Assembly (NCBI GenBank): GCA_944376795.1
Contig: CALWDW010000053.1
Span: 1-32,255, forward strand
DNA length: 32,255 nucleotides
Source of the DNA: an uncultured Christensenellaceae bacterium
Lineage (GTDB): Bacteria > Bacillota > Clostridia > Christensenellales > UMGS416
Direction of reading: 5' to 3'
Below are positions 24,074-32,037 of the stretch, piece after piece (positions within the stretch are counted from its first letter, which is position 1; each line of letters starts with the position of its first letter). The notes beneath the pieces were generated by a model that saw only the letters and a program-made list of their open reading frames with translations, was not told the DNA's origin and did no database searches. Made by a program: the position numbers and the translations under genes.

Positions 24074-25282
24074 TTAGGCGGCCTTAGCCTTCTTTTTGCG
24101 GGAAACGGCATTCTCCTCGCGGATTTCTCCCGCCTTCATCAGGGTAAACTTCGATACGGCCGGCCCCACCAATTCATAGATCAATGTGGCGCAGAGCACC
24201 ACCGCCCGGATGGCAGCGGCATGCTCGGGCACCACGCTCTGGGCCACCAGAGACAGGCCGATGGCCACGCCGGCCTGGGGAATCAGCGCCGGGCCCAAGT
24301 AGCGGCGCACCACAGCGGGGGCCTTCATAATCACCGCGCCCAGCCAGGCGCCGGCCATCTTGCCCACCACCCGCAGCACCACATAAATCACGCCCACCAG
24401 GCCGATGGTAGGAAGGATCCCCAGGTTCAGCCCCGCGCCGGAGAGCACGAAGAACATCATCAGGATGGGGGAAGTGACGCTGTCGCCGATGCGCATCATC
24501 TCTCCACCGTCCCGGTGCAGGTTGATCAGGGCCGCGCCCATGGCCATGCAGGTCAGCAGGGCCGAGGCGTTGATCCAGGCCGCAATGGCCGTGGCCAGGA
24601 AGACAAAAGCCACCAAAATACACAGCCGGTTGGAATCCTTCTTGAAAAACCGCATGGGCAAAGTCATCAGCGCACCCAAAGCCCCGCCAAGAGCCAGCGA
24701 ATAGAGCAGCTCCAGCACGGGCTGGAAGATGCTGGCCGCCAGGGAAGCGGTGGGATCCACCAGCGAGCCCGCCAGCGCCACGGCAAACCCAAAGCCGATG
24801 AGCGCCACGGCGTCGTCCAGGGCCACCACGCTGAGAAGGGTCTCGGTCACCGGGCCCTTGGCCCGGTACTGGCGGATGACCATGATGGTTGCCGCCGGCG
24901 CAGTGGCCGAGGCAATGGCCCCCAGCACCAGGGCAAAGGGCAGCTCCTGCCCCGCTGCCAGCAGGCCCAGCACCACCGCCACAATGGCCAGCACCCCCTC
25001 CAGGATGGCAATGACCACCGGGGTAAATCCCACGCGCTTGAAGTAGCTGGCCTTAAACTCACTGCCGATGGATACGGCAATAAAGCCCAGGGCGATGTCC
25101 GAGAGGATGCCCAGGCTTTCCACGGTATCGGCGGGCACCAGGCCCAGCACGCTGGGGCCGATGATCAGCCCTCCCACCAGGTAACCGGTAACGTTGGGGA
25201 GCTTGACCAACTTGGCCAGCCGGCCGCAGAGCAGCCCGGTGACCAGAATAATACCCAAATAGAAAAGCACGTTGGTTCCCAT
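24074..25282 (-). CDS. Cation/proton antiporter, CPA2 family
   Basis: A 402-residue membrane protein with 11-13 hydrophobic segments. KLPNVTGYLVGGLIIGPSVLG is the typical opening of CPA2 exchangers (Na+/H+ or K+/H+), and ALDDAVALIGFGFAVALAG is the counterpart of the conserved ion-binding aspartate pair. The C-terminus is short and basic (RKKKAKAA), with no RCK/TrkA-N domain; regulation may instead come from the PII-like protein encoded immediately upstream. The gene starts 2 nt after that stop codon. Confidence 0.92.
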   Translation of the reverse strand: MGTNVLFYLGIILVTGLLCGRLAKLVKLPNVTGYLVGGLIIGPSVLGLVPADTVESLGILSDIALGFIAVSIGSEFKASYFKRVGFTPVVIAILEGVLAIVAVVLGLLAAGQELPFALVLGAIASATAPAATIMVIRQYRAKGPVTETLLSVVALDDAVALIGFGFAVALAGSLVDPTASLAASIFQPVLELLYSLALGGALGALMTLPMRFFKKDSNRLCILVAFVFLATAIAAWINASALLTCMAMGAALINLHRDGGEMMRIGDSVTSPILMMFFVLSGAGLNLGILPTIGLVGVIYVVLRVVGKMAGAWLGAVIMKAPAVVRRYLGPALIPQAGVAIGLSLVAQSVVPEHAAAIRAVVLCATLIYELVGPAVSKFTLMKAGEIREENAVSRKKKAKAA

Positions 25283-25284
25283 GG

Positions 25285-25629
25285 CTACCGTCCCACCCCC
25301 ATGAGCCGGTCCACCGGCACGGTAAACAGGATTCCGGTGTCGGGCTGATTCAGGTCGCCCACTTCCTCCTGCACCAGGCGGATGGCCAGCTCCACCTGCT
25401 CGTCCCGCAGCACGGTAAGTATGGTGCGATTCTCCGCCCGATCGGGATCCAACAGCGCCCGCAGAGAGCCCAGGAAGCCGATCTCCTCCTCATGATCGTG
25501 GTAGGCCAGCTCCCGGGCCATGCCGGTGCTGGAGAGGATGGTGGCTCCCCGGATCCCTTCCTGGGCAAACCGGGCCATTAGGTCGTCCAGCGCGTCCACA
25601 TTGTTTAGGATGATTACCAACAGTTTCAT
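25285..25629 (-). CDS. PII-like signalling protein paired with the antiporter
   Basis: A 114-residue protein with the ferredoxin-like ordering of the GlnB/PII superfamily: MKLLVIILNNVDALDDLMARFAQEGIRGATILSSTG, a T-loop-like acidic stretch (HDHEEEIGFLGSLRALLD), then TILTVLRDEQVELAIRLVQEEVG and DTGILFTVPVDRLMGV. The T-loop and nucleotide-binding residues are not those of classical GlnB, so it is PII-like rather than PII. It leads the operon, AAAGGAG precedes its ATG, and it is spaced 2 nt from the antiporter. Control of that antiporter is inferred from this arrangement. Confidence 0.8.
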   Translation of the reverse strand: MKLLVIILNNVDALDDLMARFAQEGIRGATILSSTGMARELAYHDHEEEIGFLGSLRALLDPDRAENRTILTVLRDEQVELAIRLVQEEVGDLNQPDTGILFTVPVDRLMGVGR

Positions 25630-25799
25630 AGCTCTGCTCCTTTCTCCCTCCGGCCGTGCGCCGCCCGAAAAAAAACGGGCGCCAAATCCAGCCCCATCAT
25701 CATACGATCTTTATATGACGCCGCTTCGCAGGGCCCGCCTGCGAAAAGCCGGGCCTGCCCATGCCAAAGCCGGCATAGGCTCGCCCCTTCATGCCTTCC

Positions 25800-25828
25800 A
25801 TTATACGCCCCCCTTTGGGTATGCGCAA
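25800..25828 (-). promoter_or_regulatory. Promoter of the PII-like/antiporter/MATE/Nudix/GH9 operon
   Basis: On the minus strand TTGCGC (25823-25828), a 17-nt spacer and a perfect TATAAT (25800-25805). It lies about 170 nt upstream of the first start codon. Confidence 0.75.
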
Positions 25829-25884
25829 GGCCATTCTGCATCACCGCATATGGGCTTTTTCCGTGCAAAAATTCCGCAAAAGCC

Positions 25885-25913
25885 TTGACGGCGGCGTGGC
25901 CGGAGGGTATCAT
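25885..25913 (+). promoter_or_regulatory. Promoter of corA
   Basis: TTGACG (25885-25890), a 17-nt spacer and TATCAT (25908-25913). This gives a leader of about 175 nt before the corA start. Confidence 0.65.
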
Positions 25914-25964
25914 GATGGAGGAAAAACAGCCGCTTCCCTTATGCGGCGGAAAGGAGTGCCCATC

Positions 25965-26051
25965 GTGGACGCAGACCCTAGCAGCCGACACCCTATATTC
26001 GGTTTCACCCCATACAATAGGCGCGCCCGCGCCGCGGCACACCGCCCCTGA
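25965..26051 (+). CDS. Possible leader ORF of corA, 28 codons
   Basis: A GTG at 25965 follows AAAGGAG (25950-25956) by 8 nt and opens a frame starting VDADPSSRHPIFGFTP, rich in Arg and Ala at the end and stopping 45 nt before corA. An in-frame ATG is at 25941. Mg-transporter genes in some bacteria have short leader ORFs, but that is the only support beyond the ribosome binding site, so the call is tentative. Confidence 0.25.
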   Translation: MDADPSSRHPIFGFTPYNRRARAAAHRP

Positions 26052-26055
26052 CCGG

Positions 26056-26090
26056 CCTGCCGCGGCTGCTTTGCCGCGCGGAAAGGCAGG
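26056..26090 (+). promoter_or_regulatory. Stem-loop close to the corA ribosome binding site
   Basis: CCTGCC (26056-26061) can pair with GGCAGG (26085-26090), with further CGCG pairing inside. The right arm covers the AGG of the AGGAAC sequence just before the ATG, so folding could hide the ribosome binding site. Confidence 0.4.
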
Positions 26091-26096
26091 AACATT

Positions 26097-27029
26097 ATGC
26101 TTCAGATCTTTAAATCCGTTGACGACACCCTCACCACCCTGGAGGCCCCTGAAAAGGGCTGCTGGGTGCATATGACCGCCCCCACCCAGGAAGAGGTGGC
26201 TTCTGTCGCCGCCTCCCTGCAGTTGGAGGCGGATTTTCTGAATGCAGCCCTGGACGAAGAGGAAAGCCCCCGTATCGAGATGGAGGACAGCCAGACCTTG
26301 GTTCTGGTGGATATCCCCATGGTGGAGGTAGAGGGAAAGACCTACGTCTACGCCACCATCCCTTTTGGCATCATACTCAGTGAAGACTCTATTGTCACCG
26401 TCTGCCTGCAGGAGTCGTCCATCATCCGGGACTTCACCGACGGCCGCGTCCGCGGCTTTTGGACCTTCAAAAGGAGCCGCTTCGTGCTGCAGCTGCTTTA
26501 CCGCAACGCCTCCCGCTTCCTGGCCTATCTGCGCCAGCTGGACCGCGCCTCCACCCGGGTGGAGCAGGAGCTGCACAAGTCCATGCGGAACAAGGAACTC
26601 ATCCAGATGCTCACCATTGAGAAGAGCCTTGTCTACTTTTCCACCAGTCTCAAGTCCAACGAGGTGGTGCTGGAAAAGCTGCTCCGTCAGGAATTCATCC
26701 GCAAATACCCCGAGGACGCCGACCTGCTGGAGGACGTCATCATCGAGAACAAGCAGGCCATTGACATGTGCTCCATTTACAAAGACGTGCTCTCCGGCAC
26801 CATGGACGCCTTCGCCTCGGTGATTTCCAACAACCTGAACATCGTTATGAAGGTCCTCACCTCCATCACCTTGGTGATCTCCATTCCCACCTTGATCGCC
26901 TCTTTCATGGGCATGAACGTCCCCATGCCCTTGGCCGGGAATCCCTATGGGTTCTGGATCGTCGCCGGCATCTCGGCGGTGGTGTCGCTGGTCTCCATCG
27001 CCATCCTTTACCGGAAGAAGATGTTCTGA
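26097..27029 (+). CDS. corA: CorA family magnesium transporter
   Basis: CorA is a pentameric Mg2+ channel of the inner membrane. The 310-residue protein has a long acidic and helical cytoplasmic N-terminal domain (about 1-245), then two C-terminal transmembrane segments at about 250-270 and 285-303. The signature GMNVPMP is at the end of the first, with GMN at 272-274. The last residues YRKKMF are basic and cytoplasmic. Specificity for Mg2+ over Co2+ or Zn2+ is inferred from the family. The start has only a weak GGCAGGAAC site upstream. It is transcribed away from the PII-like/antiporter operon and ends in a convergent gap with repeats. Confidence 0.94.
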   Translation: MLQIFKSVDDTLTTLEAPEKGCWVHMTAPTQEEVASVAASLQLEADFLNAALDEEESPRIEMEDSQTLVLVDIPMVEVEGKTYVYATIPFGIILSEDSIVTVCLQESSIIRDFTDGRVRGFWTFKRSRFVLQLLYRNASRFLAYLRQLDRASTRVEQELHKSMRNKELIQMLTIEKSLVYFSTSLKSNEVVLEKLLRQEFIRKYPEDADLLEDVIIENKQAIDMCSIYKDVLSGTMDAFASVISNNLNIVMKVLTSITLVISIPTLIASFMGMNVPMPLAGNPYGFWIVAGISAVVSLVSIAILYRKKMF

Positions 27030-27070
27030 TGGATACGGGAAAACGTCCTCCCAAGACCGCCGCGCTCCCC

Positions 27071-27096
27071 GCCTCCTCGGAATCCTCACGGATTCC
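27071..27096. repeat. GGAATCC hairpin module, inverted copy
   Basis: GCCTCCTC followed by GGAATCC-TCAC-GGATTCC (27079-27096). It is the inverted counterpart of the module at 19389-19414, and TGCGGGGGCTTTTCGCGG after it continues the match. It lies 27 nt before the palindrome at 27124. Confidence 0.8.
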
Positions 27097-27123
27097 TGCG
27101 GGGGCTTTTCGCGGAAAGCCCGA

Positions 27124-27171
27124 CCCTTGGGGGAGGGGGTCCTTTTGCAAAAGGGCCCCCTCCCCCAAGGG
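27124..27171. repeat. TTTTGCAAAA-centred palindrome, long GC type
   Basis: A 48-nt inverted repeat with arms CCCTTGGGGGAGGGGGTCC and GGGCCCCCTCCCCCAAGGG around TTTTGCAAAA, with one mismatch. It is the same type as 11221-11267 and lies between corA and a convergent gene, 28 nt before that gene's stop. Confidence 0.92.
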
Positions 27172-27199
27172 AACGCGAAAACACGAGGTAAGTAATGCG

Positions 27200-28252
27200 C
27201 TACTCCTCCTCCCACCAGGCGATGTTGGCGATGGCCCAGGCACGTTCCCCTTCCCCTTGGGCCATGGTAAAGACCACAGGAAAGCACTCCCGGATGCCGT
27301 CCTCGGCCATGCGGCTCACCGAGAGCACCTGTTCCCCCGGACCGCCATAGCAGGCCGGCGCCGGGCGGATTTCATCAAATTCCCCTAAAAATTCGGCAAT
27401 TTCCTGGGCCGAGAGAGCGTTGGCCAGCGCAGGCGCCAGGTAGCCCACCGCTTCCTCCCACTGGGAAAGGCGCACCGCTTCCAGGAATGCCCGGGCCAAC
27501 GTCTCGGGCTGCTGACAGGGCGAAACCTCAGATGTCCGGAGGGAGAACTCCTGCCGCAGCCCGGATTCCGGTTCCCAGACCTGCCGCAGGAAGTGGCCGG
27601 CGGTATCCTCCAGCCGGGTCTCCATGACCACCCGGCTGCCTTCCCGGCGGCAGCTGTCCGCCTCCTGCAGCAGCTCCTGCCGCCAGCCCTCCGGGGTATG
27701 CCGCAGCAGACAGGCGCATTGCTCCGCTTCCAGGCCGGCAATCAGCAGCACGGCCGTCTCTCCGTCGGGCATTAGCAGGGTCTCCAGGCTCTCGCAGGAC
27801 ACCACTTGCGGCAGCAGGACCTCCGCCGCCACCAAGCCGTTCTCCTCCACCATCAGCCAGGCCGCGCCATAGCGGATCAGGTTGGCCGCGCAGGACAGGC
27901 GCCCCCGGCGAAACTCCGCCCGCCGTACAATTTCGGGAAAGGGCGACAGAATGGGCGGATCCTGGATCTGCTGGGGACAAAGGGTCAGCTGGATAAAGCC
28001 CCGGGGATAGAGAACGGTCTCCGCCGGAACACCTCCAGGGGTCAGCCGCGGCCGCCCGTCCTCCAGGGTCATCAGGCAGGTCGCAGGCAGCGTCCCCGGT
28101 GTCAGGGGCAGCAGCGTCATGGCCAGTTTGGCGCCCGGCGCCAGAGGCAAAGAGAGAGGCTCCTGGGGGCCGATTTCCCCCGTGAGGAGTTGGTTGATCA
28201 ATAAGAGCCCGGGGGTCCGGGACAGAATGTGTAAAGTAGCCAGGCCGCGCAT
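27200..28252 (-). CDS. Uncharacterised 350-residue protein
   Basis: The reading frame is well supported (AAAGGAGG before the ATG, codon use like the neighbours), but I do not recognise the family. An N-terminal, Pro/Leu-rich part (LPLAPGAKLAMTLLPLTPGTLPATC) could be a beta domain. The middle part has AAWLMVEENGLVAAEVLLPQVV and ETAVLLIAGLEAEQCACLL, and the last third contains ARAFLEAVRLSQWEEAVGYLAP, a helical pattern seen in nutrient-stress or DUF4878-like modules. No signal peptide or clear membrane segment is visible. It stands alone between convergent corA and divergent asnS. Confidence 0.7.
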   Translation of the reverse strand: MRGLATLHILSRTPGLLLINQLLTGEIGPQEPLSLPLAPGAKLAMTLLPLTPGTLPATCLMTLEDGRPRLTPGGVPAETVLYPRGFIQLTLCPQQIQDPPILSPFPEIVRRAEFRRGRLSCAANLIRYGAAWLMVEENGLVAAEVLLPQVVSCESLETLLMPDGETAVLLIAGLEAEQCACLLRHTPEGWRQELLQEADSCRREGSRVVMETRLEDTAGHFLRQVWEPESGLRQEFSLRTSEVSPCQQPETLARAFLEAVRLSQWEEAVGYLAPALANALSAQEIAEFLGEFDEIRPAPACYGGPGEQVLSVSRMAEDGIRECFPVVFTMAQGEGERAWAIANIAWWEEE

Positions 28253-28263
28253 GAAAATCCTCC

Positions 28264-28292
28264 TTTACCTGGGAACAGGTTTGGTTTATAAT
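28264..28292 (+). promoter_or_regulatory. Promoter of asnS
   Basis: TTTACC (28264-28269), a 17-nt spacer and a perfect TATAAT (28287-28292). The leader is about 85 nt, too short for a T-box with its terminator, and no T-box sequence (TGGNACC) was seen. Confidence 0.65.
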
Positions 28293-28383
28293 GGATATTC
28301 ATAGACGGCGGGCTGTTAGACCACCATGGGGCGCTTTTTGCCGGAAACACGCCGCCCGCCCGAGAAACAGAGGAGGTTTTCGC

Positions 28384-29781
28384 ATGATCGAGACAATGAA
28401 GCTGCGTCAGCTGCGCATGGACTTTGCGGCATGGGAAGGGCAGCCGGTTCACATCGCCGGATGGGTGCGTACCATCCGCAATAGTAAGAATTTTGCCTTC
28501 ATGGAGCTGAATGACGGCAGCTGCTTTGGCTCGGTGCAGATCGTACTGGAGCGGGAGTCCCTGCCCGAATACGACACGGTGACCGCCCTGAACGTAGGCG
28601 CCTCCGTGCTGGTGGAGGGGACGGTGGTGGTCACCCCCCAGGCCAAGCAGCCCTTTGAGGTGAAGGCTACTCACGTGGAGGTGGAGGGGGTCAGCTCCCC
28701 CGACTATCCTCTGCAGAAGAAACGCCACTCCTTCGAATACCTGCGTACCATCGCCCACCTGCGCCCCCGGACCAATACCTTTGCCGCGGTGATGCGGGTG
28801 CGTTCCCTCACGGCCTATGCCATCCATACGTTCTTTCAGGAGCGGAACTTCGTCTACGTCCACACCCCCATCCTCACCACCAACGACTGTGAGGGCGCCG
28901 GGGAGATGTTCCGCGCCACCACGCTGGACCTGCGGGACGTTCCCCGCACCGAGGACGGCGGCATCGACTTCTCCAAGGACTTCTTCGGCAAGGAGGTCAA
29001 CCTGACGGTCTCCGGCCAGCTCAATGTGGAGACCCACTGCCTGGCCCTGCACGATGTGTACACCTTCGGTCCCACCTTCCGCGCCGAGAAGAGCACCACA
29101 ACCCGCCACGCCGCCGAGTTCTGGATGATCGAGCCGGAGATCGCCTTCGCCGACCTGGAGGATGACATGGCCCTGGCCGAGGACATGGTCAAGTTCATGA
29201 TCGGCTTTGTGCTGGAGCACGCCCCTGAGGAGATGGCCTTCTTCAACAGCTTCGTGGACAAAGGGCTCATCCAGCGGCTGGAGCACGTGGCCAGCAGTGA
29301 CTTTGGCCGAATCACCTACACCGAGGCGGTGGAGATCCTGGAGAAGAGCGGGCAGAAGTTTGACTATCCCGTCCGCTGGGGCATGGACCTGCAGACCGAG
29401 CACGAGCGCTATCTCACCGAGCAGGTCTTTGGCAAGCCCCTGTTTGTCACCGACTATCCCAAGGAGATCGCGGCCTGCTATATGCGCCTGAACGACGACG
29501 GCCGCACGGTAGCCGCCGCCGACCTGCTGGTCCCCGGCATTGGCGAGCTGATCGGCGGCAGCCAGCGCGAGGAGCGCCTCCCCCTGCTGGAGCAGCGGAT
29601 GGCCGAGCTGGGGCTGGATCCCGCCGGATACCAGTGGTATCTGGATCTGCGCCGCTACGGCAGCGTGCGCCATGCCGGCTTTGGCCTGGGCTTTGAGCGG
29701 GCCATCATGTACCTCACCGGCATGGGCAATATCCGTGACGTCCAGTCCTTCCCCCGTACCTTCGGATTGGCGGATTTCTAG
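28384..29781 (+). CDS. asnS: Asparaginyl-tRNA synthetase AsnRS
   Basis: A class II synthetase that charges tRNA-Asn with asparagine. The 465-residue protein has the OB-fold anticodon-binding domain at the N-terminus ([22 protein letters not shown]), motif 2-like [25 protein letters not shown], and a motif 3 region [33 protein letters not shown] and the following FPRT are typical of AsnRS rather than AspRS. GAGGAGG 7 nt before the ATG fixes the start. A terminator follows the gene. Confidence 0.97.
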   Translation: MIETMKLRQLRMDFAAWEGQPVHIAGWVRTIRNSKNFAFMELNDGSCFGSVQIVLERESLPEYDTVTALNVGASVLVEGTVVVTPQAKQPFEVKATHVEVEGVSSPDYPLQKKRHSFEYLRTIAHLRPRTNTFAAVMRVRSLTAYAIHTFFQERNFVYVHTPILTTNDCEGAGEMFRATTLDLRDVPRTEDGGIDFSKDFFGKEVNLTVSGQLNVETHCLALHDVYTFGPTFRAEKSTTTRHAAEFWMIEPEIAFADLEDDMALAEDMVKFMIGFVLEHAPEEMAFFNSFVDKGLIQRLEHVASSDFGRITYTEAVEILEKSGQKFDYPVRWGMDLQTEHERYLTEQVFGKPLFVTDYPKEIAACYMRLNDDGRTVAAADLLVPGIGELIGGSQREERLPLLEQRMAELGLDPAGYQWYLDLRRYGSVRHAGFGLGFERAIMYLTGMGNIRDVQSFPRTFGLADF

Positions 29782-29789
29782 ACGTCTAG

Positions 29790-29831
29790 GCCTCCATTTC
29801 CCCGCGCCTGCGGGAATGGGGGCTTTCTTTT
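29790..29831 (+). terminator. Intrinsic terminator of asnS
   Basis: GCCTCCATTTCCCCGC (29790-29805) pairs with GCGGGAATGGGGGC (29810-29823), with two bulges, followed by TTTCTTTT. The stem is close to the stop codon, as expected. Confidence 0.85.
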
Positions 29832-29879
29832 ACACTGCCCGGACACCCCTCCTCCGGGCCTGATAAGGAGGCTGTTCCC

Positions 29880-30485
29880 ATGAAAATCCTGGTCACTGCC
29901 TTTGAACCCTTTGGCGGCGAGACGGTCAACGCCACCGGCGCCCTGCTTTCCGCTCTGCCTGAGACGGCCGCCGGCGCCGCGCTGCTAGGAGAAACCTTGC
30001 CCGTGGTCTTTACCCAGGCCGCCCGGGAGCTGCGGGCCCTGCTGGACCGGCATACCCCCGACGCCGTCCTCTGTCTGGGGCAGTACGGCGGCAGCCCCGC
30101 CCTATCCTTGGAGCGGGTAGCCATCAATATCGCCCACGGCGGCGCCGACAATGCGGGGGATGCGCCCCATCACCGTCCGGTGGTCCCCGGCGGCCCCGAC
30201 GCCTACTTTGCCAAGCTTCCCCTGGACGATATTCTGGAGGCGGCGCGTCAGGCCGGGGCCCCCATGATCCTCTCCAACACAGCCGGAACCTATGTGTGCA
30301 ATACCGTCATGTACACGCTGCTGGACGCCATGGCGGGGGGCGCCTCGCCCAAGCTGGGAGGCTTTCTCCACGTTCCCAGCACCCCAGCCCAGGCCCTGGG
30401 CCGCAGCCTGCCCTCCATGGAGACATCCACCGCCCTGCGGGGCGTGCTGGCTGCTTTGACAGTCATGGCCGGCCGGCTTCAATAA
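29880..30485 (+). CDS. pcp: Pyroglutamyl-peptidase I
   Basis: Pcp removes N-terminal pyroglutamate from peptides and is cytoplasmic. The 201-residue protein has the catalytic triad E78 (in SLERVAINIA), C140 (in SNTAGTYVCNTVMY) and H164 (in GGFLHVPSTPAQ), and the opening MKILVTAFEPFGGETVNAT. AAGGAGG precedes the ATG. It lies 13 nt before the sulfatase gene, so the two probably form an operon. No clear promoter was seen between the asnS terminator and this start. Confidence 0.95.
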   Translation: MKILVTAFEPFGGETVNATGALLSALPETAAGAALLGETLPVVFTQAARELRALLDRHTPDAVLCLGQYGGSPALSLERVAINIAHGGADNAGDAPHHRPVVPGGPDAYFAKLPLDDILEAARQAGAPMILSNTAGTYVCNTVMYTLLDAMAGGASPKLGGFLHVPSTPAQALGRSLPSMETSTALRGVLAALTVMAGRLQ

Positions 30486-30498
30486 AGGAGGTATCGTC

Positions 30499-31887
30499 AT
30501 GCGCCCCAACATTATCCTCATCCTCATCGACGACATGGGCTGGCGGGATCTGTCCTGCTACGGCAGCAGCTTCTACGAGACCCCGCACATTGACGCCCTG
30601 GCCCGGGAGGGCACCCTCTTCACCGACGCCTACGCAGCCTGCCCGGTATGCTCCCCCACCCGCGCCAGCCTGATGAGCGGCAAGTACCCCGCCACCGTGG
30701 GAGTAACCGACTGGATTGGCGCCCACACCCAGGGCAAGCTCATCGACGCTCCTTATATCGACCATCTGCCCCTGTCGGAGGTCTCCTTGGCCCAGGCTCT
30801 GCGGGAGGGCGGGTACGAGACCTGGCACGTGGGCAAGTGGCACCTAGGGGCCGAGGACTTCTGGCCTGACCGCCATGGCTTTGACGTCAACCTGGGGGGC
30901 TGCCACATGGGCCATCCCGCCTACGGCTACTTTGTGCCCTATCACATTCCCACCCTGCCTGACGGCGCCCCGGGCGAGTATTTGACCGACCGGCTGACCC
31001 AGGAAGCGGTAGCGCTGATCCGGGGGCACGCGGGAAAGGAGCAGCCCTTCTTCCTGAACCTATGGCACTACACCGTCCACACCCCCTGTCAGGCCAAGGA
31101 GGAAGACATTGCCTACTTCACCCGGAAGGCCCAGCGCCTGGGGCTGGACCGGATTGACCCTATGGTGGAGGGAGAGCACTTCCCCTGCCAGCATAAGAAG
31201 GACCAGCATGTTACCCGCCGCGTAATCCAGTCCGATCCGGTGTACGCCGCCATGATCCGCGCCCTGGACGACGGCGTGGGCGCGGTGATGGAAGCCCTCC
31301 GGGAGACCGGCCAGGACGAAAACACCCTGGTTCTCTTCACCTCGGACAACGGGGGGTTGGCCACCGCCGAGGGCTCTCCCACCTGCAACGCCCCTCTCTC
31401 CGAGGGCAAGGGCTGGATGTACGAGGGCGGCGTCCGGGAGCCTCTGATCGCCTGGGCCCCGGGAAAGATCCCCGCCGGGCGGATCTCGCCCCAGATCCTC
31501 ACCAGCCCGGACTTCTATCCCACGCTGCTGGAGTGGGCGGGACTGCCCCTGCGTCCCGGGCAGCACAAGGACGGCGTCAGCTTTCTTCCTGCGCTCCTGG
31601 GCCAGGACTTTGACCGGGGGGACGTTTTCTGGCACTATCCCCACTACGGCAACCAGGGCGGTACGCCGGGCTCGGCCATGCGCTGCGGAGACTACAAGCT
31701 CTTGGAGTTCTTCGAAGACGGCCACCGGGAGCTGTACAACCTCCGGGAGGATCCCTCCGAGTCCCAGAACCTGGCCGAGGCGCTCCCCGATCTCACCGAG
31801 GCCATGGCAGTCCGCCTGGCCGCCTGGCGGGAAAAAGCCGGCGCCAAGATTCCTGCGTACAATCCGGAGTATTACGGGGACTATTAA
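30499..31887 (+). CDS. Sulfatase, Cys-type
   Basis: A 462-residue sulfatase (S1 family) that would remove sulfate esters from a glycan or other ester. The N-terminal MRPNIILILIDDMG brings the metal-binding aspartates D11 and D12, and CSPTR (51-55) is the CxPxR signature whose C51 must be oxidised to formylglycine. VGKWHLG and TSDNGG are further family motifs. The organism is probably anaerobic, so maturation would need an anSME-type radical SAM enzyme; none is in the window. No signal peptide was seen, so it should be cytoplasmic. AAAGGAGG precedes the ATG. It is co-oriented with pcp and ends before a repeat region. Confidence 0.94.
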   Translation: MRPNIILILIDDMGWRDLSCYGSSFYETPHIDALAREGTLFTDAYAACPVCSPTRASLMSGKYPATVGVTDWIGAHTQGKLIDAPYIDHLPLSEVSLAQALREGGYETWHVGKWHLGAEDFWPDRHGFDVNLGGCHMGHPAYGYFVPYHIPTLPDGAPGEYLTDRLTQEAVALIRGHAGKEQPFFLNLWHYTVHTPCQAKEEDIAYFTRKAQRLGLDRIDPMVEGEHFPCQHKKDQHVTRRVIQSDPVYAAMIRALDDGVGAVMEALRETGQDENTLVLFTSDNGGLATAEGSPTCNAPLSEGKGWMYEGGVREPLIAWAPGKIPAGRISPQILTSPDFYPTLLEWAGLPLRPGQHKDGVSFLPALLGQDFDRGDVFWHYPHYGNQGGTPGSAMRCGDYKLLEFFEDGHRELYNLREDPSESQNLAEALPDLTEAMAVRLAAWREKAGAKIPAYNPEYYGDY

Positions 31888-31927
31888 ACGGCATCCATAT
31901 GCAAAGCCGTCTCGTTTTTGTGTCTTC

Positions 31928-31969
31928 TTGGGGGAGGGGGCCCTTTTGCAAAAGGACCCCCTCCCCCAA
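31928..31969. repeat. TTTTGCAAAA-centred palindrome, window-end copy
   Basis: A 42-nt inverted repeat with arms TTGGGGGAGGGGGCCC and GGACCCCCTCCCCCAA around TTTTGCAAAA, with one mismatch. GGGAACGGCTGCA follows after 48 nt at 32018-32030, as in the array at 18.7-19.6 kb. Its matching right arm is missing because cassette B follows directly. Confidence 0.92.
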
Positions 31970-32037
31970 ACCCCTTTCCCCCAAAACCTTAGGGGAAGGG
32001 ACTGTTGGGAAAAGCAAGGGAACGGCTGCATCCTGGA

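Larger units (their letters stand above)
25630..26096. other. 467-nt divergent control region: two promoters and leaders
   Basis: No confident gene is present. The minus-strand leader of the PII-like operon (about 25630-25795) contains CGCCCG-TTTTTTTT-CGGGCG and a GCAGGCCCG/CGGGCCCTGC stem. The plus-strand leader of corA (about 25920-26096) contains a possible 28-codon reading frame and a stem at the ribosome binding site. No known riboswitch was recognised. Confidence 0.7.

Noticed and set aside
19532..25348. Long plus-strand frames opposite the GH9, MATE and antiporter genes
   Set aside because: These frames are antisense to well-supported genes, contain low-complexity His/Gly/Pro-rich translations, lack ribosome binding sites and match no family. 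They arise from high GC and synonymous positions.
25914..26096. M-box or other known riboswitch before corA
   Set aside because: I could not find the conserved M-box elements. The leader is noted only for length and a ribosome-binding-site stem.
28293..28383. T-box leader of asnS
   Set aside because: The leader is about 85 nt and lacks the T-box sequence and an antiterminator/terminator pair.
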